Origin: CAWBVG01 sp963792175
GTDB lineage: Bacteria; Acidobacteriota; Vicinamibacteria; Vicinamibacterales; CAVVIG01
Length of the DNA: 64,000 bases
Assembly (NCBI GenBank): GCA_963792175.1
Contig: CAWBVG010000018.1
Span: 4,853-68,852 of the forward strand
Direction: 5' to 3'
This document shows positions 46,918 through 54,714 of this stretch, one piece after another. The position numbers were made by a program, and so were the translations under genes. Every line of letters begins with the position of its first letter. The first letter of the stretch is position 1. Under the pieces are notes generated by a model. The model did not search any database. It had not been told where the DNA came from and saw only the letters and a list, made by a program, of their open reading frames with translations.

Positions 46918-48494
46918 GAGGCTCGCTCTCGCGGCGTGACCAGCCCGATCGGTGTTTCATCCATGCGGGGCGTGGCTTTGAGGAACGCCGCGAGGAACGC
47001 CAGATAACTCGTGCCAGAGACCGCGCGCGGCAACCGCCGCCAAATCAGCTGGTGCAGCTTCGGCAGGTGGTAACTGGGCACTTCCGGAAACAGATGATGC
47101 TCGAGGTGGTAGTTCTCGTTCAGGAGGAAGAACGCGACGATCGGGTTGGGAAGCATGGTCCGGCTGGCCAGATAGGGATCCGAGGCTTCCGTGATGCCGT
47201 GCTGTGTGAAACCGCGGATGGCCGTGAGCGATCCGACCAGGAGAAGCGGCACGAACCAGACCACGAACAGTTCACGATAGGAAAACGTCCTGAGAAGGAT
47301 GCTGTAGATCGCCGCGAGCAGCGTGTACTCGATGCCGATCAGTTTTCGCTGCGCCAACGACCCGTGCTTCAGCGCCAGCACCGGAATGAGGCACACGTAC
47401 AGGACCGGCCCCATGGTGAGCCGCACGAAATGCAGACACCACACCAGCGACCGGCTCCGTGAGTAGTTGTGGTAGTCGTCGGGATCGCGCGGGTCGCCGA
47501 GATAGCGATGATGACGGAGATGCAGCACGCGATACGCCGAGAACGACATCAGAAAGGTGGACCCCAGCAGGACCGACGCCATCCAGTTCCAGCGCCGGTT
47601 CACGAAGAGGACGCCGTGCATCCCTTCGTGCATCAGCAACGGAAACGTGTTGAGCGCGACCGCCGTGACCAGGATGCCGGCGGCGAGCAACGGCGTGGAG
47701 GCGACGGAGCGAGCGTGGATGCTGAGCCACATTCCTGCCGACACGAGAGCGATGAAGACGGCGAGCTCTTCCGCCCGCTTGCGTCCGTCGTGGCGCGTCA
47801 ACGCCGCAAACTCCCGGGATGAATCATGTGCAAGGTTCTTCCGGATGCGAAGCGTTTCGACCACGGGCTCGGTGTCCGGCGCCTCGGCAGGGTCAGGACG
47901 CAAGAGCGTCGCGGCGGTCGCCCAGCCGAGCAACACGCCGCCCGCGATGTCGACGGCAAGATGGCGTTTGATCAGGAGTGCCGAGACCACGACCAGGCTC
48001 GTCCACACCAACAGGCTGTAGCGCGCGGCCGGCGTCTGCAGCTTCCGCCACGCCCACAACGCGCAATAGATGCCCAATGACGCGTGCAGCGACGGGAAGG
48101 CATTGCCGTCCAGGTCCACGGCGACGACACCGCGCGTCAGCGGGTGCACGTCCGCATAAGGAATCGCGGTCGGCCAGAACAGAAACGCAAGGCTCGAGAT
48201 CGCCACGATCAGCCCGTACCCGAACGCGGCGTTCCGCAGTTCTCGCCGATCCGATATCAGCCACAGCGGAAGCAGGACCAGCAGAAAGAACGACAGATAG
48301 GGGACGACAAACAGCGGCACGAACGGAATCGCCGTGTCGACGGCGGTCGGCGCCAGGACCCGGGCCGGGAACAGCCGGACGTGCAATGTGCCGAAGTACA
48401 GGACCGTCGTCATCGCGCCCATCGTCGCGAAGACGACGGTCTTTTCTCTCGCCAGCCTGTCCGCCGAAGCGCTCTGCGCGTAGGTGGAATTCAT
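46914..48494 (-). CDS. Fusion of PAP2-like transferase/phosphatase domain and fatty acid desaturase
   Basis: 526 residues from ATG 48494, which overlaps the previous stop. N-terminal half: membrane domain of the PAP2/Aur1 type, with AFPSLHAS (133-139) and KRHLAVDIAGG (H178, D182), the two histidine motifs of IPC-synthase-like and PAP2_3 enzymes. C-terminal half: membrane fatty acid desaturase with the three histidine boxes HEGMH (289-293), HLRHH (325-329) and HLEHH (463-467). Joined by a charged loop (about 200-240) in a single uninterrupted frame. Both domains act on lipids at the membrane, suggesting coupled head-group transfer and tail desaturation or hydroxylation, as in sphingolipid-like synthesis. 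That pathway link is inference. Confidence 0.85.
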   Translation of the reverse strand: MNSTYAQSASADRLAREKTVVFATMGAMTTVLYFGTLHVRLFPARVLAPTAVDTAIPFVPLFVVPYLSFFLLVLLPLWLISDRRELRNAAFGYGLIVAISSLAFLFWPTAIPYADVHPLTRGVVAVDLDGNAFPSLHASLGIYCALWAWRKLQTPAARYSLLVWTSLVVVSALLIKRHLAVDIAGGVLLGWATAATLLRPDPAEAPDTEPVVETLRIRKNLAHDSSREFAALTRHDGRKRAEELAVFIALVSAGMWLSIHARSVASTPLLAAGILVTAVALNTFPLLMHEGMHGVLFVNRRWNWMASVLLGSTFLMSFSAYRVLHLRHHRYLGDPRDPDDYHNYSRSRSLVWCLHFVRLTMGPVLYVCLIPVLALKHGSLAQRKLIGIEYTLLAAIYSILLRTFSYRELFVVWFVPLLLVGSLTAIRGFTQHGITEASDPYLASRTMLPNPIVAFFLLNENYHLEHHLFPEVPSYHLPKLHQLIWRRLPRAVSGTSYLAFLAAFLKATPRMDETPIGLVTPRERAS

Positions 48495-49276
48495 GCGTGA
48501 GTTCCCGCCGTCAGCATCCGCAGCCCGGCGCGGGTCAGGTTCGAAGGGGAGATGGGGACCAGGCATGCCAGCTCGTCGCCTTGCGAATGACCGGGGTTCA
48601 TCCGGATGAAGAATTCCACGAGCGGGTCGCGCAGTTTCCGATCGGTCACCTCGGCCACGCCGGGGCGCAGCGGGTTGGCGCGGCGGAACCGGACGATGCC
48701 CAGATCGGCGTGGTAGTCGTCGCCGAATTTCTTGGTCGCCAGCGCCTGCATCACCTGCCGGTCGAACGGCGACGGCTGTACATCCGGGTGCGGCGTGTAG
48801 GCGACGAAGAATGTCGGCAGGTAACGCCAGGTCTTGTATCCGGAGGAGATGAGGAACCAGTAGAACAGCGTGTCTGGCGCGTGCTGCTGGATGCACTCGG
48901 CCTCGCGAAACACGGTTGTCACCCACAGCCGTGCCAGCAGCGACGAACCCCAATGCTCGCGCGCGATGATGGTGTCGCCCGAAAAGAACCCGACGACGTT
49001 CCGGTTCTCGATCGTGATCCCGATCTTCATCAACGTCGAAAACCCCACGACCCGCGTGTCGTCCGGATCGCGCAGCAGAATCACGGTGTCCTTCTCCGCC
49101 AGGTCGTCCGCGAACTGCTGAACCGACGTGTTCTGAAAGTAGGTCTCGAGCAACTGGTACATATCCTCGCGATCGGAGGCGGTCACCCGCTCGCGCGACA
49201 CGACCTCCGCCGCCAGGCGCGGCGATTCAGAGCGTGGCGATTTCCACGTAGGAAGGGCGGTGATCAAGTCGGGCAT
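48491..49276 (-). CDS. GNAT-like acyltransferase, unassigned
   Basis: Start ATG 49276 (MPDLITALPTW) is chosen because GGAGG lies eight bases upstream; an ATG at 49291 is possible. About 261 residues. A GNAT-type core can be seen: VTASDREDMYQLLETYF (strand 1/helix 1), TRVVGFSTLMKIGITIENRN (strands), then IIAREHWGSSLLARLWVTTV as an R-x-x-G-like acyl-CoA loop without the full glycine pattern, and FYWFLISSGYKTWRYLPTFF. The C-terminal part is unusual. It overlaps the upstream GNAT gene by 50 bases and the downstream fusion gene by ATGA. It probably transfers an acyl group in the same pathway. Low-confidence function. Confidence 0.55.
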   Translation of the reverse strand: MPDLITALPTWKSPRSESPRLAAEVVSRERVTASDREDMYQLLETYFQNTSVQQFADDLAEKDTVILLRDPDDTRVVGFSTLMKIGITIENRNVVGFFSGDTIIAREHWGSSLLARLWVTTVFREAECIQQHAPDTLFYWFLISSGYKTWRYLPTFFVAYTPHPDVQPSPFDRQVMQALATKKFGDDYHADLGIVRFRRANPLRPGVAEVTDRKLRDPLVEFFIRMNPGHSQGDELACLVPISPSNLTRAGLRMLTAGTHA

Positions 49277-50321
49277 GCAGGTGACCTCCATCCGGCCATT
49301 CAGCGAGAAACAGCCTGCTGTGATACGGCATGTGGGGGCGCTCGCGGGCGGCTCGAAACAGTGGATCGCGCTCGTCGAGGCCCATCAGCACGTAGTCCAG
49401 GCCGCGGGCGGCAGCGCGGTCCAACGTCGCATCCAGCAGATCGTCGAACACGGACGGCGCGTCCTGGTCGACGCACGTGAAGACCGCGTAGCCGCTGCGG
49501 ATACGCTCGCCCGGCCTCGGTAGTCGAGGGCGTCCGATCCACGGCGCGCCGACGTTGTACAGCGGGACGGCCAGACGGATCCAACCCGAATAGGCGCGCA
49601 CGACGTCCTGCTTGTAGGCCGACTGGTCCCACAACCCGATCAGCCCGGCAATGCGCCCGGCCCGCCGCGCGATCTGAACGTCCTCGATGCGCAGGCCCAG
49701 ATCTGCCGTCAGCGAGATCAGTCTCGCTTCACTCCACACCGGGAAGAATTGACGGCGCGAGCCGGTGGTCTGGAGAAAGCGGACGATCTCGGGAATGTCG
49801 GCGGCGGTGGCGGACTCGACACCCGACACGGACCCCACGCGCCGCGCGGGAATGGCGAAGGTGCAGTAGCGTGCGACCGGGTGAAACGCCGGAAACGCCT
49901 TGCGGCCCTTCCTCACGAGGATCCCTTCGGCTTCCCGATTGTCGACGGTGACGGCGGCCAGATAGGCAGGCAAGGGACGGCGATCGTGCAGCTGTTTGAG
50001 CATCGAAAAACCGCGCGACACCAGCCATCGGCCGCGGTAGCGGCGATCGATACGTAGCTGACCGAGATAGCCGAGCCGAGTCGGCGCGCCATTCACGAAC
50101 ACCTCGCGTTCCGACCGGCAGGCGACGGCGGCGGTGGCGCCGGTGTCGAGATCGCGCGCCACGAGAACCGTGGCGTTCTCGCCGGTGGCGTCGCAGCCCC
50201 TCGAAAACTCGGGCTCGCGCTCATAGGAAATCGCGATCCGTCCCGGCACCGGCTCGCGCCGCAGCAGCCCGCGGATGTGCACATCGTCCGCCGCAGTTGC
50301 GAGGCCGATCTGAATGCCCAT
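49227..50321 (-). CDS. Two-domain GNAT acyltransferase
   Basis: 364 residues with two GNAT-like halves. First half: IGLATAADDVHIRGLLRREP, TRLGYLGQLRIDRRYRGRWL (strand 4 and the CoA loop R-Y-R-G-R) and AVTVDNREAEGILVRKGRKA. Second half: SATAADIPEIVRFLQTTGSR, ARRAGRIAGLIGLWDQSAYK, and a C-terminal helix pair DDLLDATLDRAAARGLDYVL. Cytoplasmic. Similar paired-GNAT proteins include N-acyl amino acid synthases and lipid acyltransferases, but no subfamily is clear. It begins 3 bases after the stop of the first radical SAM gene, firmly within the operon. Confidence 0.75.
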   Translation of the reverse strand: MGIQIGLATAADDVHIRGLLRREPVPGRIAISYEREPEFSRGCDATGENATVLVARDLDTGATAAVACRSEREVFVNGAPTRLGYLGQLRIDRRYRGRWLVSRGFSMLKQLHDRRPLPAYLAAVTVDNREAEGILVRKGRKAFPAFHPVARYCTFAIPARRVGSVSGVESATAADIPEIVRFLQTTGSRRQFFPVWSEARLISLTADLGLRIEDVQIARRAGRIAGLIGLWDQSAYKQDVVRAYSGWIRLAVPLYNVGAPWIGRPRLPRPGERIRSGYAVFTCVDQDAPSVFDDLLDATLDRAAARGLDYVLMGLDERDPLFRAARERPHMPYHSRLFLAEWPDGGHLHARLDHRPSYVEIATL

Positions 50322-50324
50322 CGG

Positions 50325-51725
50325 TCAGGCCAGCGCCACCAGCTGGTTCGCGTCGAATGCGCCGCTGTGTTCGGCTTTGATCAGCGGCGCCGAATACGCC
50401 TCGTCACCGAGCGGGAAATTCCGTCGCTGCATGACTTCAGCGCGAAACAGCAGGTTGATCGAATAGAAATGGCTCCACATGAACCATCCGCGGCCGTTCG
50501 CCTGATAGTCCAGGCTGCGCCGGAAGATCGAAGAAAGGCTGTAGAACCGACGGCGGGCTTCGACGCAGCGCTCCTCGACTTCCCCGGCCGTCATGCCGCG
50601 CGGCGTGAACGGCACCATCCCGTACCGATAGTCCGGATCCAGCCACCAGCGGTCGTACAGCAACCTCCCTTCCGCCTTGAAGCGCTGATACAGCGGCGTG
50701 CCAGGGAAGGGCGTCAGGTGATTGAACGCGACGATGTAGAAGTTGTGGCGCTTGGCGAACGCCAGCGTCTCCTCAGTCGTGTCGACACGGTCCTCGTCGT
50801 ACCCGAGGATGAACGTCACATACAGGCGGATGCCGTGGCGCCGCAGGTTGGCCAGGGCCGTCTCGTAGCCACCGTTCATCAGGTTGAAGCCCTTGCGCAT
50901 CCGCCTCAGGTTCTCTTCGTTGAGCGTCTCGAAGCCGATGAGCAGTCCCTGGCAGCCGCTGGCCTTGATCAGCTGCAGGAACTCCTCGTCGTGAGCGGCG
51001 TTGATGCTGGCCTGACTCACCCATCGCACCTTCAACGGGATCAGCGCGCGGAAGAATTCCTTGGCCTGATCCATGTTCGAGGTGATGTTGTCGTCGACGA
51101 AGAAGATCAGCGGCTTCTTGACACGCTTGACTTCCTCCAGGATCTCTTCGGTCGGCCGTCGTGTCTGGGTGTTTCCGAAGTACGACTGGATGGCGCAGAA
51201 CTCGCAGCGGAAATGGCAGCCCCTTCCCGCTTCCACGAGTCCCACCGGAAGGTAACGCTTGCCGGCAAAGATCGAGCGGTCCGGCCGCAAACCCGAAAGC
51301 GACGGACGCTGTGCCTGCTTGTAGACGCGCTGCAGGCGGCCCGCCGCGAAATCGTTCAACACGCGGTGCCAGACCCCCTCCGCCTCGCCGATGACGATGG
51401 CTTCGGCGTATTCGCTCGCCTCGTCGGGCACCAAGGTCGGATGAAATCCCCCCATGACGACCGGAACGCCGCGGCGGCGGAACTCGGAGGCGATCTGATA
51501 CGAGCGCCTGGCGGTGTAGGTTTCGACGCTCATCGCCACCAGGTCCGTGGGCTCGTCGTAGGGAATGGTTTCGGTGCGGTCGTCGTAAAAGCGAACGTCG
51601 ATGCCCGAGCCTTTGGGGGTGAGTCCGGCAAGCGTGGCCGGCGCGAGCGGCTCCATCTGCCAGGTGCGGATGTAGGGCTGGCCGACTCTCCTGCCGATGC
51701 ACGGATGGACGAGGGTGAGTCTCAC
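50325..51725 (-). CDS. B12-binding-domain radical SAM enzyme 1
   Basis: 466 residues. The N-terminal cobalamin-binding-like Rossmann domain has DLVAMSVETYTARRSYQIAS, GVPVVMGGFHPTLVPDEASE and EAIVIGEAEGVWHRVLNDF. No D-x-H-x-x-G histidine is present, so cobalamin, if bound, would be in a His-off form. The radical SAM domain has Cys170, Cys174 and Cys177 (GRGCHFRCEFCAI) for the 4Fe-4S cluster. A DUF4070-like C-terminal part follows (ARRRFYSLSSIFRRSLDY). Class B radical SAM enzymes of this layout methylate or join unreactive carbons, for example in hopanoids and lipid tails. Overlaps enzyme 2 by ATGA. Confidence 0.9.
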   Translation of the reverse strand: MRLTLVHPCIGRRVGQPYIRTWQMEPLAPATLAGLTPKGSGIDVRFYDDRTETIPYDEPTDLVAMSVETYTARRSYQIASEFRRRGVPVVMGGFHPTLVPDEASEYAEAIVIGEAEGVWHRVLNDFAAGRLQRVYKQAQRPSLSGLRPDRSIFAGKRYLPVGLVEAGRGCHFRCEFCAIQSYFGNTQTRRPTEEILEEVKRVKKPLIFFVDDNITSNMDQAKEFFRALIPLKVRWVSQASINAAHDEEFLQLIKASGCQGLLIGFETLNEENLRRMRKGFNLMNGGYETALANLRRHGIRLYVTFILGYDEDRVDTTEETLAFAKRHNFYIVAFNHLTPFPGTPLYQRFKAEGRLLYDRWWLDPDYRYGMVPFTPRGMTAGEVEERCVEARRRFYSLSSIFRRSLDYQANGRGWFMWSHFYSINLLFRAEVMQRRNFPLGDEAYSAPLIKAEHSGAFDANQLVALA

Positions 51726-53071
51726 ATGGCCTCCCGCACGGCGAACGCCATCGCGTCCAGCGGCGTTTCGGATCCCAGCCGGTGACCGAGCTTCTGATTC
51801 AGCTCACGTTTCGAAATCACATTGGCCAGCGCGTAGACGCCCAGGCGCGACACGCTGCGTGCGTTGGCGCTGACATCGGCCGCCCGCTGGATGATCGACC
51901 TGGCGCTGTAGAAGCGGCGGCGCGCCAGCAGACAGCCAGCGGTCAGTTCGTCCGCCGTCATCAGCCGTGGGTGGTAGGTCGCCTGGCCGTAGCGATACTC
52001 CGGGTCGAGCCACCAGCGGTCGTAGATCAGCCGTCCCTCGTCGCGCAGGCGGTCATACAGTTTCGAGCCGGGCGTCGGCGTCAACGCGCTGAAGTTGACG
52101 AGGAACAATTTCGCGCCGACTGCGAACTCCGCGGTGCGTTCGAAGGTGTCAGCGGTGTCGTGATCGTAGCCGAAGATGAACGACCCGTAGATCATGATGC
52201 CGCGGTCCCGGAATCGCCGGATCGCCGACGCGTAATCGCCGTGCCGCAGGTTCCACTTCTTGTTCATCTGCGCCAGATTGCTGGGGTCCAGCGACTCGAA
52301 CCCGACCAGGGCGGCAATGCATCCGCTGTGCTCCATCAAATCCAGCAGCCGGTCGTCCCTGGCGATGTCGATGCTCACCTGACATCCCCATTTGATCTTC
52401 AACGGCGCCAGCGTGCGAAACAGGTCCTCGGCCTTGGCCCGATCGACGAACAGATTGTCGTCCACCAGCAGGATGAAGCGACGGTCGAGCGCTTCGATCT
52501 CGGCCGCGACCTCGGCGAGCGGGCGCTGGCGCAGGCTGCTGCCGTAAAAGGCGTGAATGGAGCAGAAGTCACACGCGTATTTGCAGCCACGCCCGTATTG
52601 CACCGGCGCCGCCAGCCGGTAGCGTTTGCCCCGGAAGATCCGGCGGTCGAACTTCACACCGGCGAGTGCGGGCAGCTGGCGCGATTGATACGTCTTTTGC
52701 AGTTTCCGGTGCCGCGCGTCGCGCACGACGTCCTTCCACACGGCTTCCGCGTCGTTGATGACGACCGCGTCTGCGAATTGCAGCGCTTCGTCGGGCAGAA
52801 AGCTGGCGTGATAGCCGCCCATCACCACAGGAATGCCGCGGCGACGATACGCGCTGGCAATCTGATACGCCCGCCGTGCGGTGTAGGTCTCCACCGTCAG
52901 CGCGACGAGGTCGGTCTCGTGATCCGCGGGAATCTCTTCCAGTCGCTCGTCGAAGAAATCGACTTCGACGTCTTGCGGCGTCAGCCCCGCCAACACCGCG
53001 AAGGCCAGGGGCTCCATCGCGTCGTGGGCTCGCCCGCCCATGATGCTGGGACGGATGAATGTGACTTTCAC
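51722..53071 (-). CDS. B12-binding-domain radical SAM enzyme 2
   Basis: 449 residues, same architecture as enzyme 1 and clearly paralogous: DLVALTVETYTARRAYQIAS, IPVVMGGYHASFLPDEALQF, cluster cysteines C163, C167, C170 (YGRGCKYACDFCSI), LEHSGC-like AALVGFESLDPSNLAQMNKK, and ALTPTPGSKLYDRLRDEGRL with the late substrate-side loop. The cobalamin-domain His motif is again missing. Its 3' end overlaps the start of enzyme 1 (ATGA), so the two are translated together. It may act on the same substrate in sequence or as a heteromer. Confidence 0.9.
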   Translation of the reverse strand: MKVTFIRPSIMGGRAHDAMEPLAFAVLAGLTPQDVEVDFFDERLEEIPADHETDLVALTVETYTARRAYQIASAYRRRGIPVVMGGYHASFLPDEALQFADAVVINDAEAVWKDVVRDARHRKLQKTYQSRQLPALAGVKFDRRIFRGKRYRLAAPVQYGRGCKYACDFCSIHAFYGSSLRQRPLAEVAAEIEALDRRFILLVDDNLFVDRAKAEDLFRTLAPLKIKWGCQVSIDIARDDRLLDLMEHSGCIAALVGFESLDPSNLAQMNKKWNLRHGDYASAIRRFRDRGIMIYGSFIFGYDHDTADTFERTAEFAVGAKLFLVNFSALTPTPGSKLYDRLRDEGRLIYDRWWLDPEYRYGQATYHPRLMTADELTAGCLLARRRFYSARSIIQRAADVSANARSVSRLGVYALANVISKRELNQKLGHRLGSETPLDAMAFAVREAM

Positions 53072-53110
53072 GGGTGCAACAGCCTGAGCCTCATCGTCGC
53101 TCGCGTCCGC

Positions 53111-54541
53111 TCACGTCCGTGGCGCGAGCTGCCAGTCGCATGTATAGAACTTGTCGAGGTTGTTCGCGTAGAAGCGATAGCCGAGATTGGCGGCGACCGA
53201 AATCGTCATCCGGGTGCCCGACCCGAACACGCGCCGCGCGATCGATGTGTAGCGATAGGTCTTCTTCCACGCCCGTTCCGTGTGGTGCAGCAGCTCGTCG
53301 GGCGACATATTCCTGGGTTCGAACACGACGTGCTGGCCGTCGTAGAGCGACCAGTCCTCAGTCAGAATGCGGTTCTCCGCTTTGAGGCGCCGGAACAGGC
53401 CGGTCGCCGGAAATGGCACCGCGATGGCGTAGCGAGGCAGGTCCATGCGCGACTCCATGACGAAGTCGACGGTGCGGTCGAACGTCTCCCGGGTGTCGGA
53501 GTCGAAGCCGAACACGAAACAGCCCATGATGGCGATGCCGCGATCGTGGATGCGGTCCACCACCAGGCGATAGTCCTTGCGCATGTTGAAGCTTTTCCGG
53601 GTTTCGTCGAGCGCCTTCTGATCGAGCGATTCAAAACCGATCAGCAGGCCGCGGCACCCGCTGCGCGCCGCGAGATCGAGAAGCTCTTCATCCCAGGCGA
53701 TGGTCGTCGTGACCAGTCCTGCCCAGCGCAGCTTCAGCGGGACGAGCGCGGTGAACAACTCGCGCGCGTACGACACATCGGCGATGAGATTGAGATCGAG
53801 AAAGATGACGCGCCTGGCGCCCATCTGGCGCAAGTCCGCGATGACGTCGCCCACCGGCTTCTGCAGCGGCCGCGTACCCCAGGCTGCCGGCACGACGCAG
53901 AACTCGCACTGGAAGATGCACCCGCGGGTCGCTTCAATGGTGTCGCTGACGTTCACCATGCCGCGCTTGTAGAGATCGCGCCGGGGGAACGGCAGGCCCT
54001 CGAGTTTCAGTCCGGGGCTCTGATCGTAGCGGCGCTGCATGCGGCCGGCGACGAAGTCCTTCAACAGCCGCGGCCACGATTCCTCGGCGTACCCGACGAC
54101 GACGCTGTCGCCATGGTCGAGGGCTTCCTCCGGGACCAGCGTGGGATGCACGCCGCCGAGGACCACCGGGATGTTCCGGTTCCGGAATCTCCGCGCCAAT
54201 TCGTACGCGCGCGGCGCGGTTCCGGTGATGACCGTGATGCCGACCAGATCGGCGCCAATGGCGTCTGGATCGATGTCGTCCACACCCTCATCGAGCAGCG
54301 CGACATCGGCCGGAATCTCAGGCGGGATCAAGGATGCCAGCGTCGTCAACGTCAACGGCGCGTAGCGCATCGTCCTCTTCCAGATGCCGCCGCGATGACG
54401 GTAGAGCGGCCCGCGCGGGCAGAGAAGGGCAATCCGCAATGGCCGGCCGGCGGATGGCGTGAGCGGCGCAGCGATTCGCAGCCGCACGGGTTGGGGGGGC
54501 CAGACGATGGAACTCCATCGCGATTCTTCCGCTGGCGTCAC
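53111..54541 (-). CDS. B12-binding-domain radical SAM enzyme 3
   Basis: 476 residues from ATG 54541; the N-terminal 35 residues are extra relative to its paralogues, so an internal start is possible. Motifs: LVGITVITGTAPRAYELARR, IPVVLGGVHPTLVPEEALDH, C208, C212, C215 (TRGCIFQCEFCVV), FLDLNLIADVSYARELFTAL, RGLLIGFESLDQKALDETRK. The ending SVAANLGYRFYANNLDKFYT resembles DUF4070-type tails. It is the first gene of the operon, 39 bases before enzyme 2. As in the other two, no D-x-H-x-x-G is seen. It is more distant in sequence than enzymes 1 and 2 are from each other. Confidence 0.88.
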   Translation of the reverse strand: MTPAEESRWSSIVWPPQPVRLRIAAPLTPSAGRPLRIALLCPRGPLYRHRGGIWKRTMRYAPLTLTTLASLIPPEIPADVALLDEGVDDIDPDAIGADLVGITVITGTAPRAYELARRFRNRNIPVVLGGVHPTLVPEEALDHGDSVVVGYAEESWPRLLKDFVAGRMQRRYDQSPGLKLEGLPFPRRDLYKRGMVNVSDTIEATRGCIFQCEFCVVPAAWGTRPLQKPVGDVIADLRQMGARRVIFLDLNLIADVSYARELFTALVPLKLRWAGLVTTTIAWDEELLDLAARSGCRGLLIGFESLDQKALDETRKSFNMRKDYRLVVDRIHDRGIAIMGCFVFGFDSDTRETFDRTVDFVMESRMDLPRYAIAVPFPATGLFRRLKAENRILTEDWSLYDGQHVVFEPRNMSPDELLHHTERAWKKTYRYTSIARRVFGSGTRMTISVAANLGYRFYANNLDKFYTCDWQLAPRT

Positions 54542-54714
54542 ACCGTACCTGAATCCCGGGAAGATGTACAGCGGTTTTGTCGTTCACCGCTGTTACGTCA
54601 CGCGCCATACCCTTCACTGCGAGAACCGCAGCCCAGGAAGCTCACGCGCAGTGGCGCATGGGTCGCGGCAGTGACGGAGGCAGATGACGACCGTGCTCGA
54701 ACTCGGGGCGGTGA

